In this document: one piece after another, positions 1 to 7,353 of the stretch
Layout of the letters: each line of letters begins with the position of its first letter
How positions within the stretch are numbered: the first letter of the stretch is position 1
NCBI GenBank assembly: GCA_036794395.1
Contig: DAIRGS010000121.1
Location: forward strand, 1-19,642
Reading direction: 5' to 3'
Length of the DNA stretch: 19,642 nucleotides
DNA from: DASXMX01 sp036794395
Lineage (GTDB): Bacteria > Planctomycetota > Phycisphaerae > Tepidisphaerales > Tepidisphaeraceae
Program-made: the position numbers and the translations under genes
The notes under the pieces: model-generated
What the model was told of the DNA's origin: nothing
What the model saw: the letters and a program-made list of their open reading frames with translations, nothing else
The model's database searches: none

Positions 1-160
1 CTCCCCCTTCAACGGCAGGGTACCGAGTATACCCCGCCATAAATGTCCTGCACCCGGAAAGGTGTTGCGACGGTTATCGGTGTTGACTTTACCCCGCGAT
101 TGTGAACCCTTTTCCGCGAAGCCGCCTTAGAGCGCGGCCGGAATTCAACCGGAGTTTTAA

Positions 161-643
161 ATGGCCAAGAGCTACACCAGTCCACTAGCGATGTCGATCG
201 ACACCACCAAAACCTACACCGCCACGTTCGAAACCTCGCGCGGCAGCATCGTGTGCGATCTATTTCCCAAGGAAGCCCCCAAAACCGTCAACAATTTCGT
301 GAGCCTCGCCCGCGACAAGTTCTACGATGGCCTCAAGTTCCATCGGGTCATCGAAAACTTCATGGTCCAGGGCGGCGATCCACTGGGCACCGGCAGCGGC
401 GGTCCGGGTTATCGCTTCGAGGACGAAGTGAAAAACAACCCCCACAAGCACCGCGTCGGGTCCCTCTCAATGGCCAACGCCGGCCCAAACACCAACGGCA
501 GCCAGTTTTTCATCACCCACGTCGTCACTGACTGGCTCGATGGCAAGCACACCGTCTTCGGCCAGGTCAAGAGCGGCCAGAATATCGTCAACGCGATCCA
601 GCAGGGCGATGTGATCAAGTCGCTGACGATTCAGGAAAGCTGA
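161..643 (+). CDS. Cyclophilin-type peptidyl-prolyl cis-trans isomerase
   Basis: A 160-residue single-domain cyclophilin that should isomerise Xaa-Pro bonds during protein folding. No signal peptide is visible, so it is probably cytoplasmic. The cyclophilin core runs from about residue 20 to 158. Visible active-site blocks are FHRVIENFMVQGGDP at 60-74 (Arg62, Phe67, Gln70), the SQFFIT block at 114-119, and DWLDGKHTVFG at 124-134, which carries the Trp and His of the substrate pocket. The ATG at 161 is preceded by GGAG at about 151-154, which supports this start; an internal Met11 is possible. Length is normal for small bacterial PpiB-like enzymes. It stands alone, followed by an AT-rich repeat and a hairpin. 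Function is firm from family knowledge; the substrate is unknown. Confidence 0.95.
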   Translation: MAKSYTSPLAMSIDTTKTYTATFETSRGSIVCDLFPKEAPKTVNNFVSLARDKFYDGLKFHRVIENFMVQGGDPLGTGSGGPGYRFEDEVKNNPHKHRVGSLSMANAGPNTNGSQFFITHVVTDWLDGKHTVFGQVKSGQNIVNAIQQGDVIKSLTIQES

Positions 644-740
644 TTGAAATCTCAAATATCAACGTTCAGATTCAGAATTCCAGATTTGAAATTTCAAATT
701 TGAAAATCTCAGATTTGAAATACTGAAATCTGAAATCCCA
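644..740. repeat. AT-rich degenerate tandem repeat of a CAGATTTGAAAT-like unit
   Basis: The sequence after the cyclophilin stop abruptly becomes AT-rich, unlike the surrounding DNA. It consists of imperfect direct and inverted copies of a roughly 12-base unit; CAGATTTGAAAT occurs at 681-692 and 710-721, with further variants (AAATTTCAAATTTGAAA, GAAATCTGAAAT) between and after. No gene is visible in it. It looks like a simple-sequence intergenic repeat; a role is not evident. Confidence 0.7.
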
Positions 741-746
741 CGATCT

Positions 747-783
747 CCGATTGCCGGTTGAGGACTTTTCAACCGGCAATCGG
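747..783. terminator. Perfect 15-bp stem hairpin between genes
   Basis: Bases 747-761 and 769-783 are perfect reverse complements around a 7-base loop (GGACTTT). It lies downstream of the cyclophilin and upstream of the hydrolase, so a transcription terminator is the simplest reading. There is no clean U-tract after the stem on the plus strand, so it could instead be a REP-like hairpin or an RNA-stability element. Confidence 0.55.
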
Positions 784-860
784 AAATCACAATCGCAAAC
801 CGCTTCTTCACGGTACAATCCGCGCTCGGCGGAACGAAGGCCTTCACCAAGAGTTGCCCC

Positions 861-2390
861 GTGAAATTGTTCGCGCTGGCTTGCGCGTTGTCGTTGATGG
901 TGACGTCGCAAAGCGGCGCCGCGCCGCAGGTTCAATCCCGCCGACCGGCGGAAATCGCTGTTCCGGTAGCCGAGCCGGGCATCGTTCATTTCCCCCAGGA
1001 TCAGGCCATCGCTCCTCCAGTTCTTGCCGAGATGTACCGCACGGAGTTGGGAAAGGCCTACGACCCCGCCGCGGCCAATCAACTTGAAAGCGCCCACCAG
1101 CTACTGGAAAAGTATTTCGCTACGCGCAGCTCCGCCGGCCGAAAACGGATCGTTCAATCCCTGGAAGCCACCAAGCTCAGCGCAGATGTCCTCGGCCGGC
1201 TGTGCCGAATCCGATCGGACTGGCCCGATCTCTCCGCCGGTGGCGTCTTCTACGTCAATCAAAAGACCGGCCCCTATCCCGTTCGCTATTTCCTGGGTGT
1301 ACCCAAAGGCTACGACCGCACCAAACCTTATCCACTGGCCGTGACGCTGGTCAGCGCCTCGGCGTTTCTGACCGAACCTCCGCCCGATGCCAAACGCGTC
1401 ATCGAGCTTTACACCGGCTGGATCCAAACTGAGTTGGCCAAGCATTCCGATGCACTGGTCCTCATGCCCCTGCTCAGCCTGAACGAGTTATACGGCCCCA
1501 GCTATGCCGGCATGCATTCGGTTATGGAGCCGATTTTCGACGCCGCCAATCACGCCAACGTCGACCCCGCGCGAGTCTATCTGGCCGGCATCTCCGCCGG
1601 TGCTCAGGCGGCCTGGAACCTTGCCCTGCATTATCCAACGTACTTCGCCGCGTTCGATCCCCTCGCCGGTGCCGCGGCCGAAGATTGGCAGCGCATCCGC
1701 CTGATGAACCTGCGCAATGTTCTGCCGGTTGTCTGGCACGATGACGACGACAAATCCATCAAAGTCAATTTCGCAAAGTCACTGGTCACCGAGCTGAAGT
1801 CCATGAAGATCGACGTCGATTTTCTGGAAACGAAAGGCGTCGGCCACCTGCCCACTTCGGAGATCGTCGAAACCGAATATCAGAAAATGCGGCAGCGCAC
1901 GCGCACCCTCTATCCCTCGCAAGTCTGGCTTCAAACCAATCGACCCGACGTCAGCTTCAACCGCATCGACTGGGTCCAGATCTATCAGCAGCTCAATACC
2001 GGAAAATCACAGCGCCTCTTCTTCCCCCGCAGCAGCGGCTACATGGAAATCTATCCCAACTCATGCAGCCTTAAAGCCGAGATCCGCAACAACACGATCG
2101 AGGCTACAACAGACAACGTCGATACGCTCCGCTTTTATGTGAACGACCAGATGGTCAACTTCGCCGCCCCCGTCACCGTGCGCGTTAACAAGATTCAGAA
2201 ATTCACCGGCTTGCTCAAGCCCAGCATCGAAGAAATGCTCCGCGACCAAACCATCCTCGGCCGCGGCTGGCGATACTTCACCGCCGTCATCGACATCTCC
2301 ATGATCGCCCACGCCGCCCCAACCACCATTCCCACGACTCGCCCCACCACCCGCGGCCGAATCATCGTCGGCCCGTCTGGAAACGACTGA
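861..2390 (+). CDS. Exported alpha/beta-hydrolase (esterase-like)
   Basis: A 509-residue protein starting with GTG. Residues 1-21 (KLFALACALSLMVTSQSG) look like a cleavable signal peptide, so it is probably exported. Residues about 130-345 form an alpha/beta-hydrolase domain: the nucleophile elbow is GISAGAQ with Ser245, and a likely catalytic His329 lies in GVGHLP; the acid may sit in the Asp-rich WHDDDDKS stretch. This resembles the esterase/PHB-depolymerase-like group of serine hydrolases. The following ~150 residues (PSQVWLQTNRPDVSFNRIDW onward) look beta-rich and are unassigned, and the extreme C-terminus is a TTIPTTRPTTRGR linker-like tail. A TACAAT -10-like hexamer lies at 814-819. The substrate cannot be told from sequence. 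Confidence 0.8.
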   Translation: MKLFALACALSLMVTSQSGAAPQVQSRRPAEIAVPVAEPGIVHFPQDQAIAPPVLAEMYRTELGKAYDPAAANQLESAHQLLEKYFATRSSAGRKRIVQSLEATKLSADVLGRLCRIRSDWPDLSAGGVFYVNQKTGPYPVRYFLGVPKGYDRTKPYPLAVTLVSASAFLTEPPPDAKRVIELYTGWIQTELAKHSDALVLMPLLSLNELYGPSYAGMHSVMEPIFDAANHANVDPARVYLAGISAGAQAAWNLALHYPTYFAAFDPLAGAAAEDWQRIRLMNLRNVLPVVWHDDDDKSIKVNFAKSLVTELKSMKIDVDFLETKGVGHLPTSEIVETEYQKMRQRTRTLYPSQVWLQTNRPDVSFNRIDWVQIYQQLNTGKSQRLFFPRSSGYMEIYPNSCSLKAEIRNNTIEATTDNVDTLRFYVNDQMVNFAAPVTVRVNKIQKFTGLLKPSIEEMLRDQTILGRGWRYFTAVIDISMIAHAAPTTIPTTRPTTRGRIIVGPSGND

Positions 2391-2493
2391 ACTTTTCCGC
2401 TGACACCATGGCCGAGATGGATAACGACCGTTGTCGCCAAAGATGAACGCCGACGGGGACAAAAAAATAAACGAAAGAGCCAAAGGATGCGTT

Positions 2494-2562
2494 TGGCGTG
2501 GTCGCTTCAGCGACCATGTCTTTACTGCATGGCAAAACATGGTCGCTGAAGCGACCACGCCA
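2494..2562. repeat. REP-like nested palindrome: perfect 26-bp inverted repeat
   Basis: Arms at 2494-2519 and 2537-2562 are perfect reverse complements over 26 bases, with a 17-base loop. Each arm is itself a hairpin (GGTCGCT-TC-AGCGACC). A pair of small palindromes in opposite orientation is the usual architecture of bacterial REP/BIME elements. It occupies the gap between the hydrolase and the helicase. It happens to be translatable in frame with the helicase, but that is not taken as coding. Confidence 0.8.
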
Positions 2563-2584
2563 GGCGTATGTCCGCGATCCGCCC

Positions 2585-2590
2585 TACAAT
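2585..2590 (+). promoter_or_regulatory. -10 hexamer TACAAT, 8 nt before the helicase ATG
   Basis: TACAAT lies at 2585-2590 and the ATG at 2599, with no Shine-Dalgarno sequence between. The spacing would place the transcription start at or beside the start codon, as in leaderless mRNAs. No good -35 box is visible. Confidence 0.4.
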
Positions 2591-2598
2591 TCCCGACG

Positions 2599-4584
2599 AT
2601 GCCGCAAATTGGCGAACAGAACCCGAAACTTGATGATTTAGCCCATCGCATCGAGCAATCGATGCTCGCCGATCGCCACCGCCTGCGCGCCCGCCTTCAG
2701 CACTTCCACAATCAAGCTCGATTTCCCGACGTCATCGAAAAACTCCAACGACTGTCCGCCGATATTGAACGGTCTGCCGCCCGCCGACAGCGCCGCCTCG
2801 AAAATCTCCCCAAGCCATCCTTCCCCGCCGATCTCCCCGTCGTGCAGCGCCGCGATGAAATCGCCCGCGCCATCGCCGAAAATCAGGTCATTGTCCTCTC
2901 CGGCGAAACCGGTTCCGGCAAAACCACGCAGCTTCCAAAAATCTGCCTGGAACTCGGTCGCGGCGTCTCAGGCATGATCGGCCACACGCAGCCGCGACGC
3001 ATCGCCGCTCGGGCGGTCGCGATGCGAATCGCACACGAAATCCAGACGGATCTTGGCCGGGCGGTTGGGTACAAGGTCCGTTTTAATGATCAAGTCAGCC
3101 CTGAGTCATACATCAAGGTGATGACCGATGGCGTTCTCCTGGCCGAAACCCAGCACGATCGCTTTCTGGATCAATACGACACCATCATCATTGACGAAGC
3201 CCACGAGCGAAGCCTCAACATCGATTTCCTGCTCGGCTACCTGAAGCAGCTTCTCCCCCGCCGCCCCGATCTCAAGCTCATCATCACCTCCGCCACAATC
3301 GATCCCCAACGCTTCAGCAAGCATTTCAACGATGCGCCGATGGTCGAAGTCTCCGGGCGCACGTATCCCGTCGAACTTCGCTATCGCCCGCCCAAAACGC
3401 CCGATCCTGAAGAAGATGAGCAGGATGAAATCGACGGCATCCTCGCCGCCATCGACGAACTGTGGCGCGATGGCCCCGGCGATGTTCTCGTCTTTCTCTC
3501 CGGCGAGCGCGAGATCCGCGAAACCGCCGAGGCCCTCCGCAAGCACCACCCGCCGGGCGTCGAAGTGCTTCCGCTCTACGCCCGGCTCAGCGCCGAGGAT
3601 CAACAAAAGATTTTCAATCCCCACGCTAAGCCGCGCATCGTCCTGGCAACCAATGTCGCCGAAACTTCATTGACCGTTCCAGGCGTTAAGTACGTTGTCG
3701 ATCCGGGCCACGCCCGCATCACCCGCTACAGCGCTCGGACGCGCGTACAGCGGCTGCCTGTCGAAAAAATCTCGCGCGCCTCTGCCGACCAGCGAAAGGG
3801 CCGGTGCGGCCGGGTCAGTGCCGGCGTATGCATTCGCCTCTATTCCGAGGAAAACTTCCTCGCCCGCCCCGCTTTCACCGATCCGGAAATCCTCCGCACC
3901 AACCTCGCCAGCGTCATCCTTCAGATGAAGGCGTTTGGCCTGGGTAACGTCGAAGATTTTCCCTTTCTCGATCCCCCCGACTACCGCATGATCCGCGATG
4001 GCTACCAAACGCTTCACGAGCTGGGCGCCATTGATGAAGACAATCAAATCACGCAGCTCGGCCGGCAACTGGCCAGATTGCCCATCGATCCTCGAATCGC
4101 CCGCATGGTTCTGGCCGCCCAGAACGAAGGCGTAATGGAGGAAGTGCTGATCATCGCGGCCGCCCTGAGCGTTCAAGATCCGCGTGACCGGCCGATGGAC
4201 AAGCAGGAAGCCGCTGACGCCGCCCACGAAAAATTCCGCGACCCCAAAAGCGATTTCCTCTCCTACCTCAAGCTGTGGGATTGGTATCACCACCAGGCCA
4301 AACATCTCTCACAGAGCAAGCTCCGCACACTTTGCCAGCAGGAATTCCTCTCCTTCGTCCGCCTCCGCGAATGGCACGATGTGCATGGCCAGCTTCACTC
4401 AATCGTCGGCGAAATGGGCTTAGGGCAAGCACGCCGCGACGAGCCAAATCGTCCCTCAAATCAACGCACCAGAGGTCAAGACCCGAAACGGTCAGCCCCA
4501 AACCACGCAAACGCGAATCGTGGTCCCACCCCCCGCGACGTCTTCCGACGGGGAAACACCGACCAACGCCCACCGCGCCGCTAA
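2599..4584 (+). pseudogene. hrpA: HrpA-type DEAH-box RNA helicase, C-terminally truncated
   Basis: The helicase core is intact. Counting from the ATG at 2599: Walker A GETGSGKT (102-109), DEAH (199-202), SAT (231-233), the ATNVAETSLTVPG block, and motif VI QRKGRCGR (about 398-405), followed by winged-helix and HA2/ratchet sequence ending in REWHDVHGQLHSIVGEMGL. Family members (HrpA is about 1300 residues) continue here into the rest of HA2, an OB-fold and a DUF3418 region. In this window the recognisable homology stops at about base 4423 and is followed by ~54 residues of Arg/Pro/Asn-rich sequence with no family features. The reading frame is open further upstream (to 2431), but that part covers the REP palindrome, so 2599 is chosen. 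It may still make an ATPase, but a deletion-derived pseudogene or an assembly join is likely. Confidence 0.8.
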
Positions 4585-4630
4585 CGCATTTAATGATCGC
4601 ACAAAACGACTGCGGGTAATAACACGCTGA
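4424..4630 (+). pseudogene. Possible C-terminal fragment of another gene after the helicase break
   Basis: In a different frame from the helicase, 4424-4630 is open for 68 codons and ends at TGA 4628-4630. The translation includes TSQIVPQINAPEVKT, RIVVPPPATSSDGETPT and ends NAFNDRTKRLRVITR, which looks more like ordinary protein than the low-complexity helicase-frame tail. A stop codon in this frame lies at 4421-4423, exactly where helicase homology is lost. I infer the 3' end of an unrecognised gene brought next to hrpA by a deletion. The region is C-rich and open in several frames, so chance is a real alternative. From 4631 to 4766 I see nothing. Confidence 0.35.
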
Positions 4631-4766
4631 TGCTGAGCTGCCCCAACGCCCCTTCCACATCCAATGCCCCGTCCCACCCCGCAAAGCCCCCACGCCGGGG
4701 CAAAGCTGTACTCAGCGTCGCCCCGGATCCTCAGAGCGCCACAATGCGCAACAGCTAAAGAATGCC

Positions 4767-5057
4767 CTAGTGCGCCGGCGTTGACTGAGGCGCCGTGCGA
4801 ACGTTCTTGAGCATAATACTCAAATGCTGCTTGGGTCCCGGAGGCGCTTCCAAAGCCGACTGCACCGTCGGTTGGCTCTTGATGTTGTCAAACACCGACC
4901 CCAACACATGAATCGGATCGAGATTCTGCGTGGTGCACGACTCAAGGAACGCCGTGAGCCCGCTGGCGCGAAGCTCAACCCCAGGTCCAAGGTCGACCAC
5001 AGCCGCGTCGCCCTCAATCCGGTATCCGGCCGCCTGCATTCGGGTCATCGTGTCCAT
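4767..5057 (-). CDS. Hypothetical protein, 96 residues
   Basis: Not recognised. The ATG at 5057 is preceded on the minus strand by GAGGACAG about 5 bases upstream, a usable Shine-Dalgarno sequence, so it is preferred to the upstream Met at 5105. The product begins MDTMTRMQAAGYRIEGDAAV, then DLGPGVELRASGLTAFLESC, a central helix-like DPIHVLGSVFDNIKSQPTVQ, and a proline-rich end. No signal peptide, membrane segment or metal motif is visible. It lies upstream of nothing on its strand in the window and is separated from the AAA ATPase by the inverted-repeat element. Confidence 0.55.
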   Translation of the reverse strand: MDTMTRMQAAGYRIEGDAAVVDLGPGVELRASGLTAFLESCTTQNLDPIHVLGSVFDNIKSQPTVQSALEAPPGPKQHLSIMLKNVRTAPQSTPAH

Positions 5058-5298
5058 TTGCCTGTCCTCGCTGCGAAGTGGTTTGCCGTGGAGCCTTCCC
5101 GGCACTCACGTCCGCTATGATGATCGGCCAATTCCAGTCCTGCAATAAGCCGGGCTCCGTCCTGATGCAAGCCCCGAAGTGCCCGGGCCTGCGTTGCAAC
5201 AACCAGGATATTCAGCAACACTCCAACTTATCTCTTTCATTGTCACGCGCCAGCCACACGAGGGGAATGGCATTTCACAAAAAGTTGATCATCGCTGA

Positions 5299-5419
5299 TT
5301 AGCGGTCGGACCGCAGGTCCACCTGCCTTCCGCATTGCCGCGATCAACGCTTGCCCGGCAGGATCTGCTGTCCGTCAGATCAACATCATCAACGCGTGGA
5401 CCTTCGGTCCGACCGCTAA
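5299..5419. repeat. 121-bp inverted-repeat element, copy 1
   Basis: Arms 5299-5322 and 5396-5419 are inverted repeats matching at 23 of 24 positions; the core is GGTCGGACCGCAGGTCCAC. The 73-base interior has no gene. The same arm sequence recurs at 14178-14250, so this is a dispersed family. It starts 13 bases past the stop of the minus-strand AAA ATPase gene and may terminate that transcript. The rest of the 5058-5431 gap shows no gene. Confidence 0.85.
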
Positions 5420-5431
5420 ACGTCGAGGGTC

Positions 5432-6592
5432 TCATCCCGTCCCGCTCGCCCATTTATCAAACCGCTGAAGCATGTCCCGCGTCACCGATGGCCGCGTATC
5501 GGCAAGCACATCATTCAAAATTCCCGCCGTGATCTGCCCATCCTGCCCCGAAGCCACGCTTTGCAGGAACGGAATCACCGCCGCCCTGTCACAGATGTAA
5601 TTGATATCCGCGCCGCTGTAGCCTTCGAGCCGCTGCGCCAGCGTATCGAGGGCCACCTCGGCCGCCACCGGCCGGTGGCTCAGGTAGGTTTCCAGCATCT
5701 TCCGCCGAGCCGCCAGATCCGGAAGCGGGATATACACCTTCTCATCAAATCGCCCCGGCCGAAGCATGGCTGGATCAAGTTGCCAGGGCACGTTCGTCGC
5801 CCCCATCAACAAGATCGGCCGTCCGGCCTTCTTATCGAATCCCTCGACGCCCTGAAGAATCTGCGGCACCACCCGCTGCATCACGCTCGATCCCTCATCC
5901 CGGCGGGCCGGCACCAGCGCCTCGATCTCGTCGATAAAGATGATGCTCCGCGGCTCGGCCGCCGCGGCTTCAAACAGCTTCTTGATGTTCTGCTCCGCCT
6001 CGCCCACCCACTTGCTCAGCACATCCGCCGGCGAGATCTTGAAAAAAGTCGCGTCAATCTCCCCCGCCGTCGCCTTGGCCAGCATCGTCTTGCCGGTACC
6101 GGGCGGCCCATACAGCAAGATTCCCCCGCCCGCGCGAATCCCGAATTTCGCCGCCAGATCCACGTGCTCAAACGGATAAATCATCTTCAGCCGGATGTCC
6201 TGCTTCACATCCTCCAGCCCCGCAACATCCGCAAACCGCAGGCTCGGCTTCTCCCGAACAATCCACTCACTCGCATTGGTATTGCCCTCCGCCTCCGATG
6301 CTGGCGCATTTCCCCCGCCCCCATTTCCCGCCCCGAAATTTCGCTTCGCCATCGATGGCGCCCTGCGACCCTGCTGCGCCGCCTCGGTGCAATCCCGCGC
6401 CAGCTCGAGCAGCCGTTCCGCGATCGCCTTGCGCGCATCCCGAAGATCGTCTCCCTGGGCCTCCTTGCTCAACGACGCCATCGCCCGCGCCGCCTCCAGC
6501 AGATAAACCCGCGCCGGCTCCCACTGCCCCGCCCGCCGGGCATCCAGACCCTTCTGCCGATACCGCTCAAATGTTTCCCAGGAAACGCTCAT
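5432..6592 (-). CDS. AAA ATPase, Vps4/katanin-like, with MIT-like N-terminal domain
   Basis: A 386-residue protein (from the ATG at 6592). Residues ~2-75 are Ala/Arg/Glu-rich and predicted helical, with the pattern ARRAGQWEPARVYLLEAARA then AIAERLLELARDCTEA; this parallels the three-helix MIT domain of Vps4 and related ATPases. A Gly/Asn/Ala linker (~85-110) follows. The AAA module has Walker A GPPGTGKT (162-169), SKWVGEAEQNIKKLFEAA, Walker B IIFIDEIE (217-224), an RPGRF arginine pair (278, 281), then KVYIPLPD and GYSGADI. SKWxGE, YIPLP and YSGADI are typical of the meiotic AAA clade (Vps4, katanin, spastin); RPGRF is closer to the classic clade. It should be an ATP-driven remodeller; the substrate is unknown. 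A GTG at 6622 is an alternative start. No ESCRT-III-like partner lies beside it. Confidence 0.85.
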   Translation of the reverse strand: MSVSWETFERYRQKGLDARRAGQWEPARVYLLEAARAMASLSKEAQGDDLRDARKAIAERLLELARDCTEAAQQGRRAPSMAKRNFGAGNGGGGNAPASEAEGNTNASEWIVREKPSLRFADVAGLEDVKQDIRLKMIYPFEHVDLAAKFGIRAGGGILLYGPPGTGKTMLAKATAGEIDATFFKISPADVLSKWVGEAEQNIKKLFEAAAAEPRSIIFIDEIEALVPARRDEGSSVMQRVVPQILQGVEGFDKKAGRPILLMGATNVPWQLDPAMLRPGRFDEKVYIPLPDLAARRKMLETYLSHRPVAAEVALDTLAQRLEGYSGADINYICDRAAVIPFLQSVASGQDGQITAGILNDVLADTRPSVTRDMLQRFDKWASGTG

Positions 6593-6600
6593 TGAGTTCA

Positions 6601-6606
6601 ATGATA
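6601..6606 (-). promoter_or_regulatory. -10 hexamer TATCAT, 8 nt before the AAA ATPase ATG
   Basis: On the minus strand TATCAT is followed by 8 bases and the ATG at 6592; no Shine-Dalgarno sequence is present. This geometry fits a leaderless transcript, and the same 8-base spacing is seen at the helicase start. Confidence 0.35.
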
Positions 6607-6667
6607 CCGCAGACAACGGCACACCACGATCCCCAGGCGATTATGCGCTGCGGGCGATTTTGGAGAT

Positions 6668-6832
6668 TTACGAGCAGATTGACGAAACGCGCGCCAAAAG
6701 CGGCGCGGCCAATTTCGAAAACGTCAATTCCGGGTGCGGTTCGGCGAAATCGCCCGTGGTCGCCGACGCGGCTTGTGACAGGAGAAAACAGGCGCCGTCG
6801 TAGAGGCGGTCGCGACGAAGCGTTTCAAGGAG
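6668..6832 (-). pseudogene. Unrecognised C-terminal gene fragment in the R-M island
   Basis: Minus-strand frame reading LETLRRDRLYDGACFLLSQ, then GDFAEPHPELTFSKLAAPLL, ending at TAA (6668). It looks like the C-terminal part of a real protein but has no start; directly upstream the frame changes and methyltransferase sequence begins. Given the context, it may be the tail of a restriction endonuclease, but I cannot assign a family. Confidence 0.4.
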
Positions 6833-6942
6833 AACATGCGAACCAAACGCGCAACGAACTCCACGGGATAGGGCGCGGGATGCCTGGCTGTGGACGTGCT
6901 GCGCAGGTTTGACCAATCTGTCGGAACACAGACCTTAACCAT
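6829..6942 (-). pseudogene. Remnant of a site-specific DNA methyltransferase (N4/N6 type)
   Basis: Minus-strand codons from 6915 to 6829 give WSNLRSTSTAR then HPAPYPVEFVARLVRMFS. This is the conserved block that precedes the SAM-binding motif (GDxVLDPFxGTGTT) in many beta-class N4-cytosine/N6-adenine methyltransferases. The SAM motif itself is missing: after MFS the sequence breaks into the fragment at 6832-6668. The N-terminal half with the catalytic (S/D)PP(Y/F) motif is also absent. It is therefore a short relic, not a working gene. Confidence 0.65.
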
Positions 6943-6953
6943 TCCATGTGTCG

Positions 6954-7353
6954 TCAGGACTGCAAATCCTCAGTTGCATCTTCCATCGCGTCCGCCTCTT
7001 CGTCATCTGCCTCAACGACGCCAATGCGAGGCACGAAGTCCATGCCGGTGATGGTCGACAATGCGGGCGAACGGTCGGACCATGAGAGACGCCGGGTTAG
7101 ACTCTTCAATGCTGGTGACTATTTCAAGGAGCATTTCCTCGTTGGATTCACGAATCTTGAAGGGAACGCGTGGGGTGACATACTCTGGTCGGAATCCGCC
7201 CTCCAATACCAAGCGCGAAGCGGTATACCAATGGAGCGGTTTGATGTGCCGCTGGCTCTGCGTTTTCTGTTCACAGCCGGCAAAGGTTTTGAGCGCGTCT
7301 CTAAGAGTCGTCCACGCTGGGTTTTCAGTGGCCCTCCTGCTTGGCCTAGGCAT
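6954..7353 (-). pseudogene. Internally deleted/frameshifted gene coupled to the methyltransferase, probable restriction-system partner
   Basis: The ATG at 7353 overlaps the methyltransferase stop (7348-7346), a translational-coupling arrangement. The N-terminal part reads LRDALKTFAG, then RHIKPLHWYTASRLVLEGGF and TPRVPFKIRESNEEMLLEIV. From about 7119 the plausible coding frame shifts by one: SPALKSLTRRLSWSDRSPAL, then TGMDFVPRIGVVEADDEEA and an acidic tail to TGA at 6956-6954. In the first frame the ORF would run on to 7012 with unlikely sequence. Only ~133 codons remain and no PD-(D/E)XK motif is visible, so a central piece with the catalytic residues may have been deleted. Position and coupling suggest a restriction endonuclease or accessory protein; this is inference. 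Confidence 0.55.

Noticed and set aside
1..160. Promoter for the cyclophilin (TTGACT at 83-88)
   Set aside because: No acceptable -10 box at 16-18 bases from it; only the ribosome-binding site is supported.
2494..2562. CRISPR-like repeat
   Set aside because: Only one inverted pair is present, with no regular direct repeats or spacers and no cas genes in the window.
2431..2598. N-terminal extension of the helicase reading frame
   Set aside because: It is made largely of the REP-like palindrome pair and has no helicase features; the ATG at 2599 directly precedes normal family sequence.
4268..4693. Minus-strand 141-codon frame over the helicase end
   Set aside because: Gly/Arg/Trp-rich composition and no start signal; a shadow frame in C-rich DNA.
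5561..6595. Long plus-strand open frame of 344 codons
   Set aside because: It is an Arg/Pro/His-rich shadow exactly antisense to the AAA ATPase gene.
6600..6745. Plus-strand coding-like stretch reading DYALRAILEIYEQIDETR
   Set aside because: It looks protein-like but has no start codon, soon reaches poor sequence, and is antisense to the minus-strand fragment that fits the R-M context better. A chance or a remnant cannot be separated by eye.
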